From NCBI GenBank assembly GCA_016722565.1, contig JADKIU010000003.1, forward strand, positions 310,001 to 374,000: 64,000 nucleotides of DNA, written 5' to 3'. The notes under the pieces were generated by a model. That model was not told the DNA's origin and ran no database searches. It worked only from the letters and a program-made list of their open reading frames with translations. The number at the start of each line of letters is the position of its first letter. Position 1 is the stretch's first letter. The position numbers were made by a program, and so were the translations under genes. This document shows, piece after piece, positions 1-10,869 of the stretch. This DNA is from Bacteroidota bacterium. Its GTDB lineage: Bacteria; Bacteroidota; Bacteroidia; 2-12-FULL-35-15.

Positions 1-5
1 ACAAA

Positions 6-893
6 ATGAAAAAAAGTATAACACTCCTATTTCTTTTTGTTGTTGTGAAAATTTCTTTTTCTCAGCACAACAATCAATACAGCCAATATATGTTTAACGG
101 GCTGGCGATAAACCCTGCCTATGCAGGAGCAAACAAGGCATTAAACATCACACTGCTTCATAGAAATCAGTGGACAGGATTTGATGGTGCTCCAAAAACA
201 ACTTCCTTGAGTATCCATACCCCATTACCAAACAACAAACTAAATGTTGGTGTGAATTTTATTTCCGATAGATATGGCGTAACGAACAAAAATATTGTAA
301 ATGGTATTTTTGCTTACAAATTAAATTTCTCTAAAAGTTCGCTTAGTTTCGGAATTCTTGGCGGACTTGACATTACTCGAAATAATTGGGATCAAATCAA
401 TACAACAACAGCCGGAGATGCTATTTTTGAAGGGCAATCACAAAAAACGGTTACACCATTAGCGGGAGTTGGTATTTACTACTTAGCTAAAAAATATTTT
501 ATTGGCTTGTCTTCACCTTCATTAATTCAGTTTGGAAGCTATACCAAGAACACTTACAACCCAATGATATTGAATGGAGGATGTATTTTGAAATATTCCG
601 AATCGATTCTTTTCAAACCTACCGTTTTGGTAAAATACATCAACAATTCACCTATTGAAGTGGATTTAAACCTGAACACATATTACAAAAATTTCGGATT
701 AGGATTTTCTTATAGAACCAATGATGCTGTTGTATTTTTGCTAAACTATTCCATCAACGATCAATTCAACATTGGTTATGCGTTCGACTTAACACTTTCA
801 AAATTAAAAACCTATAACAGAGGATCACATGAAGTGATGTTAAAATATGAGTTTGGGTATAAAGTGAATGCAACAAGTCCACGTTATTTTTAG
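6..893 (+). CDS. PorP/SprF family type IX secretion outer-membrane protein
   Basis: Outer-membrane beta-barrel of the PorP/SprF family, associated with type IX secretion and gliding adhesin export. A signal peptide of about 20 residues (ending ISFSQ) is followed by the family opening QYSQYMFNGLAINPAYAGA and a barrel rich in alternating aromatic residues; 295 aa is the usual length. The family start, NPAYAG, and the block RNQWTGFDGAPKT are plainly visible. It lies 4 nt before a PD40/PKD/OmpA gene, a common PorP/SprF pairing in Bacteroidota, so the two probably act together at the outer membrane. The start is ATG at position 6. The promoter is outside the window. Family assignment is firm; which secreted partner it serves is unknown. 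Confidence 0.93.
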   Translation: MKKSITLLFLFVVVKISFSQHNNQYSQYMFNGLAINPAYAGANKALNITLLHRNQWTGFDGAPKTTSLSIHTPLPNNKLNVGVNFISDRYGVTNKNIVNGIFAYKLNFSKSSLSFGILGGLDITRNNWDQINTTTAGDAIFEGQSQKTVTPLAGVGIYYLAKKYFIGLSSPSLIQFGSYTKNTYNPMILNGGCILKYSESILFKPTVLVKYINNSPIEVDLNLNTYYKNFGLGFSYRTNDAVVFLLNYSINDQFNIGYAFDLTLSKLKTYNRGSHEVMLKYEFGYKVNATSPRYF

Positions 894-897
894 TTTT

Positions 898-3134
898 ATG
901 AGCAAATTGTTTTTGTCTTGTTTCATTTTCTCTATCCTACTCTCCCCTCGTGTATTCGGACAGGAAGCGATGCTATCTGATTCCATTCCCTTTTTTAAAG
1001 AAGACACAACACATTACTTTGTTGCACCCATTTCAATCAATTCGGGGAACTCAGAATATGCTCCGGTAATTAATAATGGAAAATTACTCTTTGCATCCGA
1101 CAGAAATAATTTGGTAGGAGTTGTTTATACGAATGAAAATGAAAAGCCATTGATTGATCTTTTTATTTCAGAAAGAGTAGATTCCCTTTCATTTAAACAG
1201 GCAAAACCAATTTCCAGAACAATCAATACAGCATTTAATGATGGACCAGGTTGTTTTAACAAAGACCAATCAACTATCATTTTTAGCACCAATTCTTCAT
1301 ATTCTTCGCACCATTTAAATTTAAAACCTCAAAAATTACGTTAAAAAATCTTCAGCTGTATCAATCCGATTTTAAAAAAAATGCATGGAATAAACCGATA
1401 AAATTGTCTTTTTGTAAACCTGAATTTTCATACACACATCCTTATTTTTTAATAGATGGAAAAACGTTAGTGTTTTCTTCCAATATGGCTGGCGGTTATG
1501 GTGGTATGGATCTTTACTATTCAATTTATGAAAATGGGAGCTGGTCCAATCCAATAAATCTGGGCGCAAAAATAAACACAGCCTATAATGAAGTGTTCCC
1601 ATCTGTTTCTCCAATAAATATGTTGTATTTTTCTAGTAATATTCCGGATGGCATTGGCGGATTAGACCTCTATTCTTTCGATTTAACTGACTCAATTAAC
1701 GCATCCAAACACCTCTTAGAATCACCTATCAATTCTGCTTCAGATGATTTTGGAGCATTTATAGATTCCACAAAGAAACAAGGGTATTTTTCATCCAGTA
1801 GAAATGCAATTACCAAAGACGATATTTATTATTTCACCAATAAATATCCAAGCATAAAAAACTGTGTTCCTTATGTTGCCCCTTCTTACTGCTTTACATT
1901 TTATGAAGAAAGCACCGTTGGGAATTTATCGGATGACAATCAAACGAAGCTAATCTACGAATGGGATTTAGGAGATGGAACAAAAATTAAAAGTTTGGAA
2001 GCAAGACATTGTTTCAAAAAATCAGGCACTTACGTAGTTGAACTTAATATTGTAGAAGAGGAATCAGGCGCCTTGTTTTATAATGAGGCCAGCTACGATT
2101 TTGTGGTGGACGATTCAGAGCAAGTATATTTAAATGCTCCTGATACTGCTGCAAAAAACGGCATAATAAATATCAATAGTTATAAGTCAAAAATACCAGG
2201 AGCAACAATATTAGGATATTCCTGGAACTTTGGTGATGGAAACTATTCAAGCGGAATTACAGGTAACAGAAAATATGAAAAAGAAGGTGAATACTTTATA
2301 AAACTAGGCGTTGAATACAAAAACGATTCAACAGGCAGAATTCATGAACTATGTGTGGAGAAGAAAATTTTTATTGCAAACGAATTATGGAAGAATACAG
2401 AGGACACAATTTATACCGCACCACAAAACAAAAAAATCACCTTCACAACAGAAAACGTAGATAGTTTAAACTTCAGAGTTTACCTTGGAAGTTCTGAAAA
2501 ACAGATCCCTCGAGATGCAGACTTCTTCAAAGGATTAACCGACATCCGGGAATTTATGCTGGATAGTTTATACCTCTATACAGCCGGAAGAAAAGAGAAA
2601 ATATTGGATTTAAAAGATGAATATCGACAAGCCAGAGCGAACGGACTAAATAGTGCGCGTGTAGTAGCCTACAGCGGTGATTCGTTACTTCAAAGCAACG
2701 AAAAGCTTCAAAATGTCAAAATTTTCGATTGGATGGTTAATTTGAAAAATAATAATACTACATTTAAAGAGTTTTCGAGCAATATTTACTTTACGGGATT
2801 TGCTGATTCGATTCAGAAAAAATATTTACCTGTATTGGATCTTATTGCAGAAATTTTAAAAATAGAATCCGATTTATCCATTTCGATTTATTCGTTTACG
2901 GATACAGTTGGAAGTGCAGAGTTTAATGAGCAAATATTTGAGGAAGCCCGATTAGAGCTTTCTAAAAAGCGCGGAAACGTAATAAAACAATACCTTGAAG
3001 AAAAGGGTATCAAAATTGCAAGTATAAAAAACATTCCGAAAAATGAACGTCCGATTGGTGACGAAAACAATTTTCAAAAAAATATATTATATAACAGAAG
3101 GGTTACCTTATATATAACAAAAAAGAAACAATGA
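898..3134 (+). CDS. PD40 - PKD - PKD - OmpA outer-membrane protein (reading frame broken once)
   Basis: Likely periplasmic or outer-membrane component coupled to PorP/SprF. Joined length is 745 aa: signal peptide (about 1-21, ending RVFGQ), PD40/WD40-like propeller repeats (about 40-300; motifs LLFASDR, LVFSSNMAGGYGGMDLYYS, LYFSSN), two PKD domains (about 340-400 with YEWDLGDG; 430-490 with YSWNFGDG) and an OmpA peptidoglycan-binding domain (about 620-745, ending NRRVTLYI). The frame is broken between 1287 and 1344. The first frame stops at 1342-1344. The second has a stop at 1284-1286 and continues the protein with KNLQLYQSDFKKNAWNKPIK. One base missing from an A-run (1323-1326 or 1331-1335) restores it. 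The start is ATG 898, four bases after the porP stop; an earlier in-frame ATG at 868 lies inside porP. The last 4 nt overlap the next gene (ATGA). Confidence 0.85.
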
Positions 3135-4095
3135 TACTAAACAGATTGATTTTTGTGCTTCTATTTGCAGGCATCGTGTCTAATTCCTACTCCCAATCCG
3201 TTCCCTCAACTGATGAAAAATTCCCTTACTTGGGAACATTCGGTAAAAGTTCATTAAAAGAATGGGGAGATGACGATTTTGTCCAAACCTTCTTTTTTGT
3301 AATTCCTTTGTCTGAAAAAAATCCCATCTACATTCGAATTTATGACCCGGAAAACAGTGGAACGAATGACGAATTGCATGGACCCGCCTTCAATACAAAA
3401 ACCAAGTTTTCTGTTTATGGGGGTAAAGGAGCACATACTGATCCTGCAGCAAAAAGCATTGATCCAAAAGGAAATTTCAAAAGCGGAATACAACTCGCGA
3501 CAAAAACCTTTTCAAATGAAGCAGAATATGACAACAATTGGGTAACACTTGGCCCTTTCAATCCTACGGAAGGAGAAATAGACCCGACATTTAATCAATA
3601 TGTTTTTAAAATAGTTATTGAAGGGTTAGAAGGTGATGATGGCAACCTTTACCGAATGTTTTTATCATCAAAACCAAACGAAAACAAAAATGTAGAAGGT
3701 GGAAACGCATTTGCATACGAATATTCATTCCGACTTTCCGATTCAAAAACCTCAGTAGGTCATGTTTATCCATTCATTGATGCAAAAGTAACTGCAATTG
3801 AAATAAATATTTTTGATTATGATGATGACGGAGTGATACGCGTTATATCAGTTGCTAAAAAAGGAACTGGTGATAAATCATCAACCAACAACGTGTGGAA
3901 AAAGCATAAATATGAAATTGAAAAGAAGAATTAAACACCTCGATGGATATTCAATTTATAAAACTCAAAGATTCAAACAACAACAATATTGTTGTATACA
4001 TTCAAAATCAATACGGTGAAAATTTACCCTTTTTCGCCTCACCTATCGGAGGCGTACCAAAATATAAATATAAAATAAAGGTGAAAACAAATTAG
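3131..4095 (+). CDS. Secreted protein of unknown function (reading frame broken once)
   Basis: I do not recognise a named domain. The protein has a signal peptide (ending SNSYSQ) and a soluble beta-rich body with acidic patches (EGLEGDDGN, FDYDDDG), suggesting an exported cell-surface or periplasmic protein. The frame read from 3131 stops at 3932-3934 after EIEKKN. The next frame, open from 3922, continues LNTSMDIQFIKLKDSNNNN and ends KYKYKIKVKTN at a TAG 4 nt before the next gene. One base missing from the AAAA run at 3921-3924 joins them into 321 aa. The start overlaps the preceding stop (ATGA) and the following phosphatase gene is 4 nt away. The gene is therefore one of four translationally linked genes, and its role probably belongs to the PorP/OmpA group. 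Confidence 0.75.
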
Positions 4096-4099
4096 TTTT

Positions 4100-7000
4100 A
4101 TGCATAAGTGCTCTCGGTTATTTATTGTAGTATTTTTTTTCCTTTCTAAAGCCTCCTTTGGTCAGGTGTATGATTTCAATTTATACACAGAAGATAATGG
4201 ACTTGCACAAAACTATATCTACACTATTTCACAATCCTCGGATGGTTTTATATACCTATCTACCGGTAACGGATTTGTAGCGTATGAAGGAAATAAATTT
4301 AAAACGTACACCACTAACGACAGTCTGAGTGAAAACTTTGTAAACACCCACTACATCGATTCAAGGAAAATCATTTGGATGGGGCATTACCAGAGTGGAA
4401 TTTCCTATCTAAAAAAAGGTGTCATCAAAAAAATAAAAAAATCGGAAGAACTTGGCTCAAAAATAATTTCATTTGCAGAGGATGCAAAAAAGAATATTTG
4501 GTTTGTAGTGCAAGGAAAAGGGGTTTATTATATCGACACAACTTTTACGTTAAAAGGGCCCGTTTTTTCTGAGGACTCCGGAATTAATTGTATTAAATTA
4601 GACAATTTCGGAAATCTACTTTGTGGTAGCAACTACGGTCTGAGCTGGTACGACATCCAAAACATAAAAAAACCTAAACTAATTGCAGAAGGAAAAGACT
4701 TTAAAGATAAAAATATTACTTCTATCATAAGAGACTATCAAAATGCAAGTATATTTTGGTTAGCCATTCCCGGTGAAGGTGCATATGGTGTAAAACTAAA
4801 AAGTAAACGAATTTCAAAAATCTCTGAAATAACAAACGAGTTATCTTCCGATGCCAAAAACATTCTCAGCATTTATTCCGATCACGAGACCAATCTTTGG
4901 ATCTCACTTGCGAATGAAGGATTAAAAAAAGTTGTATTTCCTCCCGGGAACAACAAAGACAAATTCACAGTGACGACCATTTCCAAAGAGAATGGCTTAT
5001 CCAGTAATTATATACAAACCATTTTTGAGGACTTTGAATACAACATGTGGTTTGGCACCTTTGGAAACGGTCTGATTGAAATGCCGGTTTACAAATTTAA
5101 TTTCTACAAACCTGAATTTGCTACTGACATCAAATCCATTTTAGTAGACAGCACAAATTTCATTTGGCTCGGCTCAACAATCGGATTAGTAAAATACTTT
5201 CCAGAAAACAAAACCCAATCTGTTTTATTTGATGCAAAAAATGGATTTGTAAAAGACCAAGTAAATGCATTATTAAGAGATAAAAATGGGAAAATATGGA
5301 TTGGAACAGAATTAAACGGTGTTTTTAAATTCGATGCAACAACAAATCAATTCGAAAATTTTTCAAAAAAGAATAAATTGGCCAGCATTTCAATCAATTG
5401 CATTGCACAAACCAAAAGTGGCACCATCATTATCGGAACAAAAGATGGCGTTTATTTTATAGACCAAGAAACAAACAAAACGGATTTATTAACAACCGCA
5501 GAAGGTTTACTTCATAATAATGTGCGCTACATTTTTTGTGACTCCAAAAGCCGCATTTGGTTTTGCTCGGATGGTACACCGCCTTACTTTTTACAAAATG
5601 ACGAAATAACCGTATTAAGAGACATTGCAGAACTAAAAAGTTATTCGATAAATTCAGTTTCTGAAGATTTGAGAGGATTAATTTGGATATCAACCAATGG
5701 AGATGGCGTTTTTACATATGATGGCAAAAAAACACAAAATTTCAGAGTTGAGAACGGGTTAATTTCAAATTTCTGTTATTCTGCTGTCGTTAATTACAAC
5801 AATGATGTTTGGGTGACGCATAAAAATGGAATGTCACGGATTAAAGGAATTAAACATCAGATAACCAGTTATAAGAAAAATGATGGACTTCTATTTACAA
5901 ATAACAATGTGAATGCAGCTGTTTCCGATTTAAAAGGGAATTTATGGTTCGGGAATGAAGAAGGACTCGTATTATACAATACCAAACGAAATAATATTAC
6001 AGTAGCAGAGCCTAGGACACAAATCCTTTCTTTATCTTTCAATGGCAAACCATACAACATTAATGAACCCATCCTATTGCCATACAGCACCTACACTGCT
6101 AAGCTTGAATACGTTGGAATTTCACTCACCGATGCATCAAAAGTTTTATACAAATATAGACTTGTCGGTCTTGATTCAACCTGGCGAACTACTGATGAGC
6201 GAATCTTAGAGTTTCCCAAAATTGCGGATGGTACATATACATTTCAAGTTTTGTCAACCAATAGAGATGGTGTTTGGAACACAAAACCCACAGAAATTGT
6301 ATTTGAAATTGCACTCCCATTATGGAAACACATCTGGTTTTGGCTGGTATTAATTGTTATTGTTGGTGTATTGGTATACCTTTTTATCAAATCAAGAATT
6401 AAAGGCTTACTCAGAATCAAGCAAAAACTAGAAAGTACCGTAAAAGAAAAAACCTACCAATTACAAATAGAAAAAGAGCAACTGGAAAGTATAAAGGTCA
6501 TTCTCGAAGAAAAAAATAAAGATATTACTGACAGTATCAATTACGCAAAACGAATTCAAGAATCCTTGCTTCCTACGAAAGAAAGCTTCATCTCTTGTTT
6601 TCCTAAATCGTTTATATTTTTTAAGCCAAGAGATATCGTTAGCGGAGATTTTTATTGGTTTGCTGAAACAGAAAAATCTTATATCGTTGCTGCAGTCGAT
6701 TGTACAGGACATGGTATCCCAGGAGCCTTTATGTCAATCATTGGAACAACCATTTTAACCGACATTGTAATCGATAAAAAAATAACATCTCCAAGCGAAA
6801 TATTAAATCAACTAAACGCTAACATCACAAAATTATTAAAGCAAGATGCTGCCGGTAGCTCTTCAAGAGACGGTATGGATGTTTCCATTTGTACCATCAA
6901 CAAAGAAAAAACAAAAATGCTTTATTCTTCTGCATCCCGACCAATGTATTACGTGCGTGATGGTGTTTTAAACGAAGTAAACTTACGAAGCTTTTCAATT

Positions 7001-7275
7001 GGTGGCTCTTACGAAGATTATGAAAAATATTTACGGAAGTTGAATTAGACATCCTTCCTAACGATGTTTATTATCTTTTTACAGACGGCTATGCTGATCA
7101 ATTTGATAAAAATGATTTGAAAAAATTTAGTGCTAAAAAATTGAAAAACCTATTCACCGAAATTGCGGAAAAAGACAGCCAAACACAATACGATGTTTTA
7201 GAACAAACATTATATGACTGGAAAGGCAATTGCAAACAGATTGATGACATTACGGTAATCGGAGTAAAAATCTAA
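4100..7275 (+). CDS. Two-component-regulator propeller / SpoIIE-type PP2C phosphatase (reading frame broken once)
   Basis: Membrane sensor serine/threonine phosphatase of 1058 aa once joined. It has a signal peptide, a large periplasmic propeller with repeated W-x-G/GL motifs (about 25-640), a Y_Y_Y domain (about 660-735), one membrane helix (about 741-764, after LWKHIWFW), a cytoplasmic coiled coil (about 765-815) and a SpoIIE/PP2C domain (about 830-1058). Metal-site motifs are GDFYW, DCTGHG, RDGMD, TDGYAD and QIDDITVI. The frame read from 4100 stops at 7046-7048 just before TDGYAD. Adding one A to the AAAAA run at 7023-7027 gives YEKIFTEVELDILPNDVYYL and restores the whole C-terminus to a TAA at 7273-7275. 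It is followed by a SiaC-like gene, a known type of PP2C substrate. The propeller layout is typical of Bacteroidota sensors. Confidence 0.88.
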
Positions 7276-7335
7276 GAACAAATTATTGAAACTATAATTG
7301 CTAAATACTGAAAATAAAATTAATTACTGCAACCC

Positions 7336-7710
7336 ATGGAAAACTTTTTTATAGCAGGAACGAGAGAAACCCCTGAAGTTTCTATCAATGTCAATGAAGG
7401 TACATTTTCAATAAAGGGACGTACTTTATCTGAAGACTCAGTGGCATTTTTTGCCCCCATTTTTAAGCAAGCAGAAGAATATTTCAAAAACCCTTTGCCA
7501 AACACAACATTCATTTTATCCTTTGAATACCTAAATTCCAGTTCACTAAAATTGGTCATCGACTTATTGGTTTTTTCAAAAAAAATGCTTTCAGCAAACC
7601 ATACAATTTTAGTTAAATGGAATTATGAAGCAGATGATGACGACATTTTGATGCTTGGAGAAGAATCGGCACGATTAACCGGATTACCATTCGAATACCA
7701 CCCTTATTAA
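7336..7710 (+). CDS. SiaC family regulatory phosphoprotein (DUF1987)
   Basis: Small cytoplasmic protein of 124 aa matching the DUF1987/SiaC family. It starts with a short beta region (FFIAGTRETPEVSIN), continues to EYLNSSSLKLVIDLLVF and ends GLPFEYHPY. In Pseudomonas, SiaC is phosphorylated on a threonine in the equivalent NTSS-type segment by SiaB and dephosphorylated by the PP2C phosphatase SiaA. Here the segment reads NSSS, so a serine would be the acceptor (inference). The preceding gene, 60 nt upstream, is a SpoIIE/PP2C phosphatase, which fits the SiaA-SiaC pairing. No SiaB-like kinase or diguanylate cyclase is in the window. The start is ATG 7336; an earlier start is not needed. Confidence 0.82.
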   Translation: MENFFIAGTRETPEVSINVNEGTFSIKGRTLSEDSVAFFAPIFKQAEEYFKNPLPNTTFILSFEYLNSSSLKLVIDLLVFSKKMLSANHTILVKWNYEADDDDILMLGEESARLTGLPFEYHPY

Positions 7711-7818
7711 ACTTGCAAGAATGCTCTATCGGGCATTGCCCATGCTGGTTCATCAAAAATTAGCTGTTTTGCTGTAATTTCTTATCTTTACAATAGGATT
7801 TACTCAAACACATTTCTG

Positions 7819-10800
7819 ATGAAAAAGCTACTACTTTTCTCAACATTTATCTCACTTATTATTTCATGTAAGGCAAACGATATTCTAGCAAATCCTTTTG
7901 CTAAATCTTTTGAAAAAGCCTATTCGATGTATCCGGAAGTTCCGAGAGGGATACTTGAAGCCGTTTCATTTTGCAATACACGATTTTCACATATCACACA
8001 TGCTTCAACCGAATCAGAAAGCTGTACCGGAATACCCAATGCTTATGGATTAATGGGGTTAACGCTGGACGGAAAAAATTACTTTTTCAACAATCTGGTT
8101 ATTGTCTCCGACCTGTCCATGATTCCTGTTAATGAAATCATTGCTGATCCCGAGAAAAGCATTCTGGCGTATGCTGCTGCTTTTTCAAAAGCAAAAAAAT
8201 TATTACCTATCAAAAGCGATAAAATAGAAGACCAATTAACCATCTTAACCTTTCTAAGTGAATTACCAAGAAGCACACCCGGACAAATTTATGCGTTAGC
8301 AACACAAGAATATGGTTACATCCAATTTTTGATGAATGCAAATTATCAACAAGCCTATCATTTTCCGGATTATAATTTAGATCCCGTAAAACTATTCGGA
8401 GCAGATAATTACGCGGTTTTAAGCGCATCCTCAGTTAATTTTTCGGAAAAAAGCATTTCAACGAAGAGTGGCGAAACGTTCGATGCTAAATCAATGCTTT
8501 CGGCCGACTACGCTCCTGCACTTTGGACTGCCGCATCAACTTGCAACTATAGCGGTCGCGGTGGAGTTGCTGTTTCTGCTGTAACCATCCATGATGTAGA
8601 AGGCAGTTATTCCGGCTGTATTTCGTGGTTTCAGAATTGTGCTGCAAGTGTTTCAGCACATTATGTTTTACGATCAAGTGATGGACAAATCACACAAATG
8701 GTTTTAGAATCAAATAAAGCTTGGCATGTAGGAAGTGAAAACCCATATACCATCGGCTTGGAACATGAAGGCTATGCAAGTTCTGGCGCCTGGTATACCA
8801 ACGCCATGTATACCAGCTCTGCAGCATTGGTAAGAGATATTTGTGCAAGCGGTTATGGTATCAATCCTTTACGAACGTATTCAGGTCCGGGTTGCTCAGG
8901 CGGATATACTTCTTGTTTGGAAGGAAGTTGCATCCGAATAAAAGGACATCAAATGTTTCCGATGCAATCACACAGTGATCCCGGTCCATATTGGAATTGG
9001 GCAAAATATTATTTATTAATCAATAACAGTCCAAGCATCTCAACCGTAACCTCCTCCACCGGTAATTTTTATGATAGCGGAGGGCCATCGGGAAGTTACG
9101 CTGACGATGAACGACTATTAACATTAATTCAACCTGCTGGAGCAACGTCTATCACTTTAAATTTTACAGCATTTAATACCGAATTAAACTGGGACTATCT
9201 CTATATTTATGATGGCGCCACAACTGCAGCACCCTTAATAGGCCAATATACCGGCACCACTTCCCCTGGAACAATTGTTTCAAGTGGTGGATCATTACTG
9301 ATTGAATTTCGCTCCGATTGCTCCACCATTGCATCTGGATGGATTGCAAATTGGACGAGCACTTCAGGCATTGCAACCACAACAGACAGTATTGCTCCCA
9401 CAACTTCCGTTGCTACTCCAGGAGCATGGGAAACAGCAAATTTTACTGCTACTTTCACGGATGCTGATAATGTTGGCGGAAGTGGTTTAGAAAAAAGCTA
9501 TTATCAAGTGATTGATTTTAATGGAACCGAATGGAGAGCCAATGCTAACAACGGATTTTTTGCTGACAATTTTGATGTGGCCATTCATCCCGACTGGACC
9601 AGTGCAGTTGGCTCATGGTCGATCAATGCAGGAGCCTTGTATCAAAGTGATGAAACAAACGGCAACACAAACATTTATGCTTCTTTAAATCAGACCTTAT
9701 CCAATCGGTATTTATATGATTTTTATGGGAAGATTGATGGCACCGGAACAAACAGACGTGCCGGATTCCATTTCTTCTGTGACAATGCAAGCTTGCCGAA
9801 CAGAGGTAATTCCTATTTTGTTTGGTTCAGAGTGGATGATGGATTATTACAAATTTATAAAGTCGTAAGTGATGTTTTTGGTGCTCCTGTTGTCGACATA
9901 CCATTTACAACCGTTGCCGGCCAATGGTATGATTACAAAGTAATTTACGATCGTTTCACTGGCAAAATAAGCATTTACAGAGATAATCAATTCATCACAT
10001 CTTGGACAGACAGTTCGCCCTACACAACGGGCGGAAATGGTATTTCCTTTAGAAGCGGCAATGCCAATTTTGCAATCAACGAATTAAAAACTTATCGCTC
10101 ACGAACACCTTTCAGCGCAAACATAAGTGTTGGTGCGGCAACTACCAATGATATCCGTTTTCAAAATCCCAATCCATTAACCTTTGCTGCTAAAGTAAAA
10201 TCCATTTGTGCAGATTCTGCAGGTAATCTTTCTTCCATCTTTTATCAGAATATCAATATCGATTGGACTGCGCCAAGTGCAGTGGATACAATTAATGATG
10301 GATTGGGAGCCGACATATCAATTACAACATCTGCCACCACGTTGTCGGCAAATTGGAGTGCTTCGTCAGATCCACATTCAGGAATCGCCCGTTACTGGTA
10401 TGCGATTGGAACAACCCCGGGAGCAACGGATGTAGTTAACTGGACAGACAATTGGTATAGTGATAGTGTGACGGTTACCGGATTAAGTTTAGTGAATTTG
10501 CAAACCTATTACTTCAGTGTGAAGGCTGAAGATGGAGCGGGATTACTTTCCAGCGTATTTACAAGCAACGGACAAACCGTTCAGTTATTCACAGGAATTG
10601 ATGAGTTGACAAATGGAGGTGTTAACATTTATCCAAACCCATTTACAAATTCAACAACCATTTCCTATACACTAACTAAAAATACAGATGTTATCATTTC
10701 ATTGAGTGATGTATTAGGAAAAGAAATTCGTTTATTAAATTCCACTCAAGGTGCCGGGAAACAAGAGCTTTCTATTAACGCGGATAATTTGGAATTAGCA

Positions 10801-10869
10801 AAGGGTATGTATTTTATCAAGATCCAACTGAACAACGAACAAAAAACAATCAAACTGATTCTTCGCTAG
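7819..10869 (+). CDS. Secreted N-acetylmuramoyl-L-alanine amidase with CUB module and type A sorting domain
   Basis: Exported peptidoglycan amidase of 1016 aa. In order: signal peptide (about 1-20, with a lipobox-like FISLIISC), a helical N-terminal region (about 25-190), an amidase_2 domain (about 230-400; VTIHDVEG, AWHVG, and GHQMFPMQSHSDPG carrying zinc-ligand His and Asp candidates), a CUB-like domain (about 412-515; ELNWDYLYIYDG), a calcium-site/jelly-roll-like region shared with the next gene (about 520-800), a fibronectin III-like stretch (about 815-915) and a type A type IX secretion sorting domain (about 925-1016; NIYPNPFTNSTTISY, KGMYFIKI). It would be attached to, or released from, the cell surface. 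Its stop shares one base with the GTG of the following GH18 gene. The cysteine-containing leader could also make it a lipoprotein (SCKAN), which would be unusual for a type IX client. Confidence 0.9.
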   Translation: MKKLLLFSTFISLIISCKANDILANPFAKSFEKAYSMYPEVPRGILEAVSFCNTRFSHITHASTESESCTGIPNAYGLMGLTLDGKNYFFNNLVIVSDLSMIPVNEIIADPEKSILAYAAAFSKAKKLLPIKSDKIEDQLTILTFLSELPRSTPGQIYALATQEYGYIQFLMNANYQQAYHFPDYNLDPVKLFGADNYAVLSASSVNFSEKSISTKSGETFDAKSMLSADYAPALWTAASTCNYSGRGGVAVSAVTIHDVEGSYSGCISWFQNCAASVSAHYVLRSSDGQITQMVLESNKAWHVGSENPYTIGLEHEGYASSGAWYTNAMYTSSAALVRDICASGYGINPLRTYSGPGCSGGYTSCLEGSCIRIKGHQMFPMQSHSDPGPYWNWAKYYLLINNSPSISTVTSSTGNFYDSGGPSGSYADDERLLTLIQPAGATSITLNFTAFNTELNWDYLYIYDGATTAAPLIGQYTGTTSPGTIVSSGGSLLIEFRSDCSTIASGWIANWTSTSGIATTTDSIAPTTSVATPGAWETANFTATFTDADNVGGSGLEKSYYQVIDFNGTEWRANANNGFFADNFDVAIHPDWTSAVGSWSINAGALYQSDETNGNTNIYASLNQTLSNRYLYDFYGKIDGTGTNRRAGFHFFCDNASLPNRGNSYFVWFRVDDGLLQIYKVVSDVFGAPVVDIPFTTVAGQWYDYKVIYDRFTGKISIYRDNQFITSWTDSSPYTTGGNGISFRSGNANFAINELKTYRSRTPFSANISVGAATTNDIRFQNPNPLTFAAKVKSICADSAGNLSSIFYQNINIDWTAPSAVDTINDGLGADISITTSATTLSANWSASSDPHSGIARYWYAIGTTPGATDVVNWTDNWYSDSVTVTGLSLVNLQTYYFSVKAEDGAGLLSSVFTSNGQTVQLFTGIDELTNGGVNIYPNPFTNSTTISYTLTKNTDVIISLSDVLGKEIRLLNSTQGAGKQELSINADNLELAKGMYFIKIQLNNEQKTIKLILR

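Noticed and set aside
1287..7275. Programmed ribosomal frameshifting in the first three broken genes
   Set aside because: No slippery heptamer with a following hairpin is shared by the sites, and similar one-base losses occur in unrelated genes elsewhere in the window.
7783..7790. TATCTTTA considered as a promoter for the amidase gene
   Set aside because: It lacks the final G and has no -33 box at the right distance, so it was not listed as a feature.
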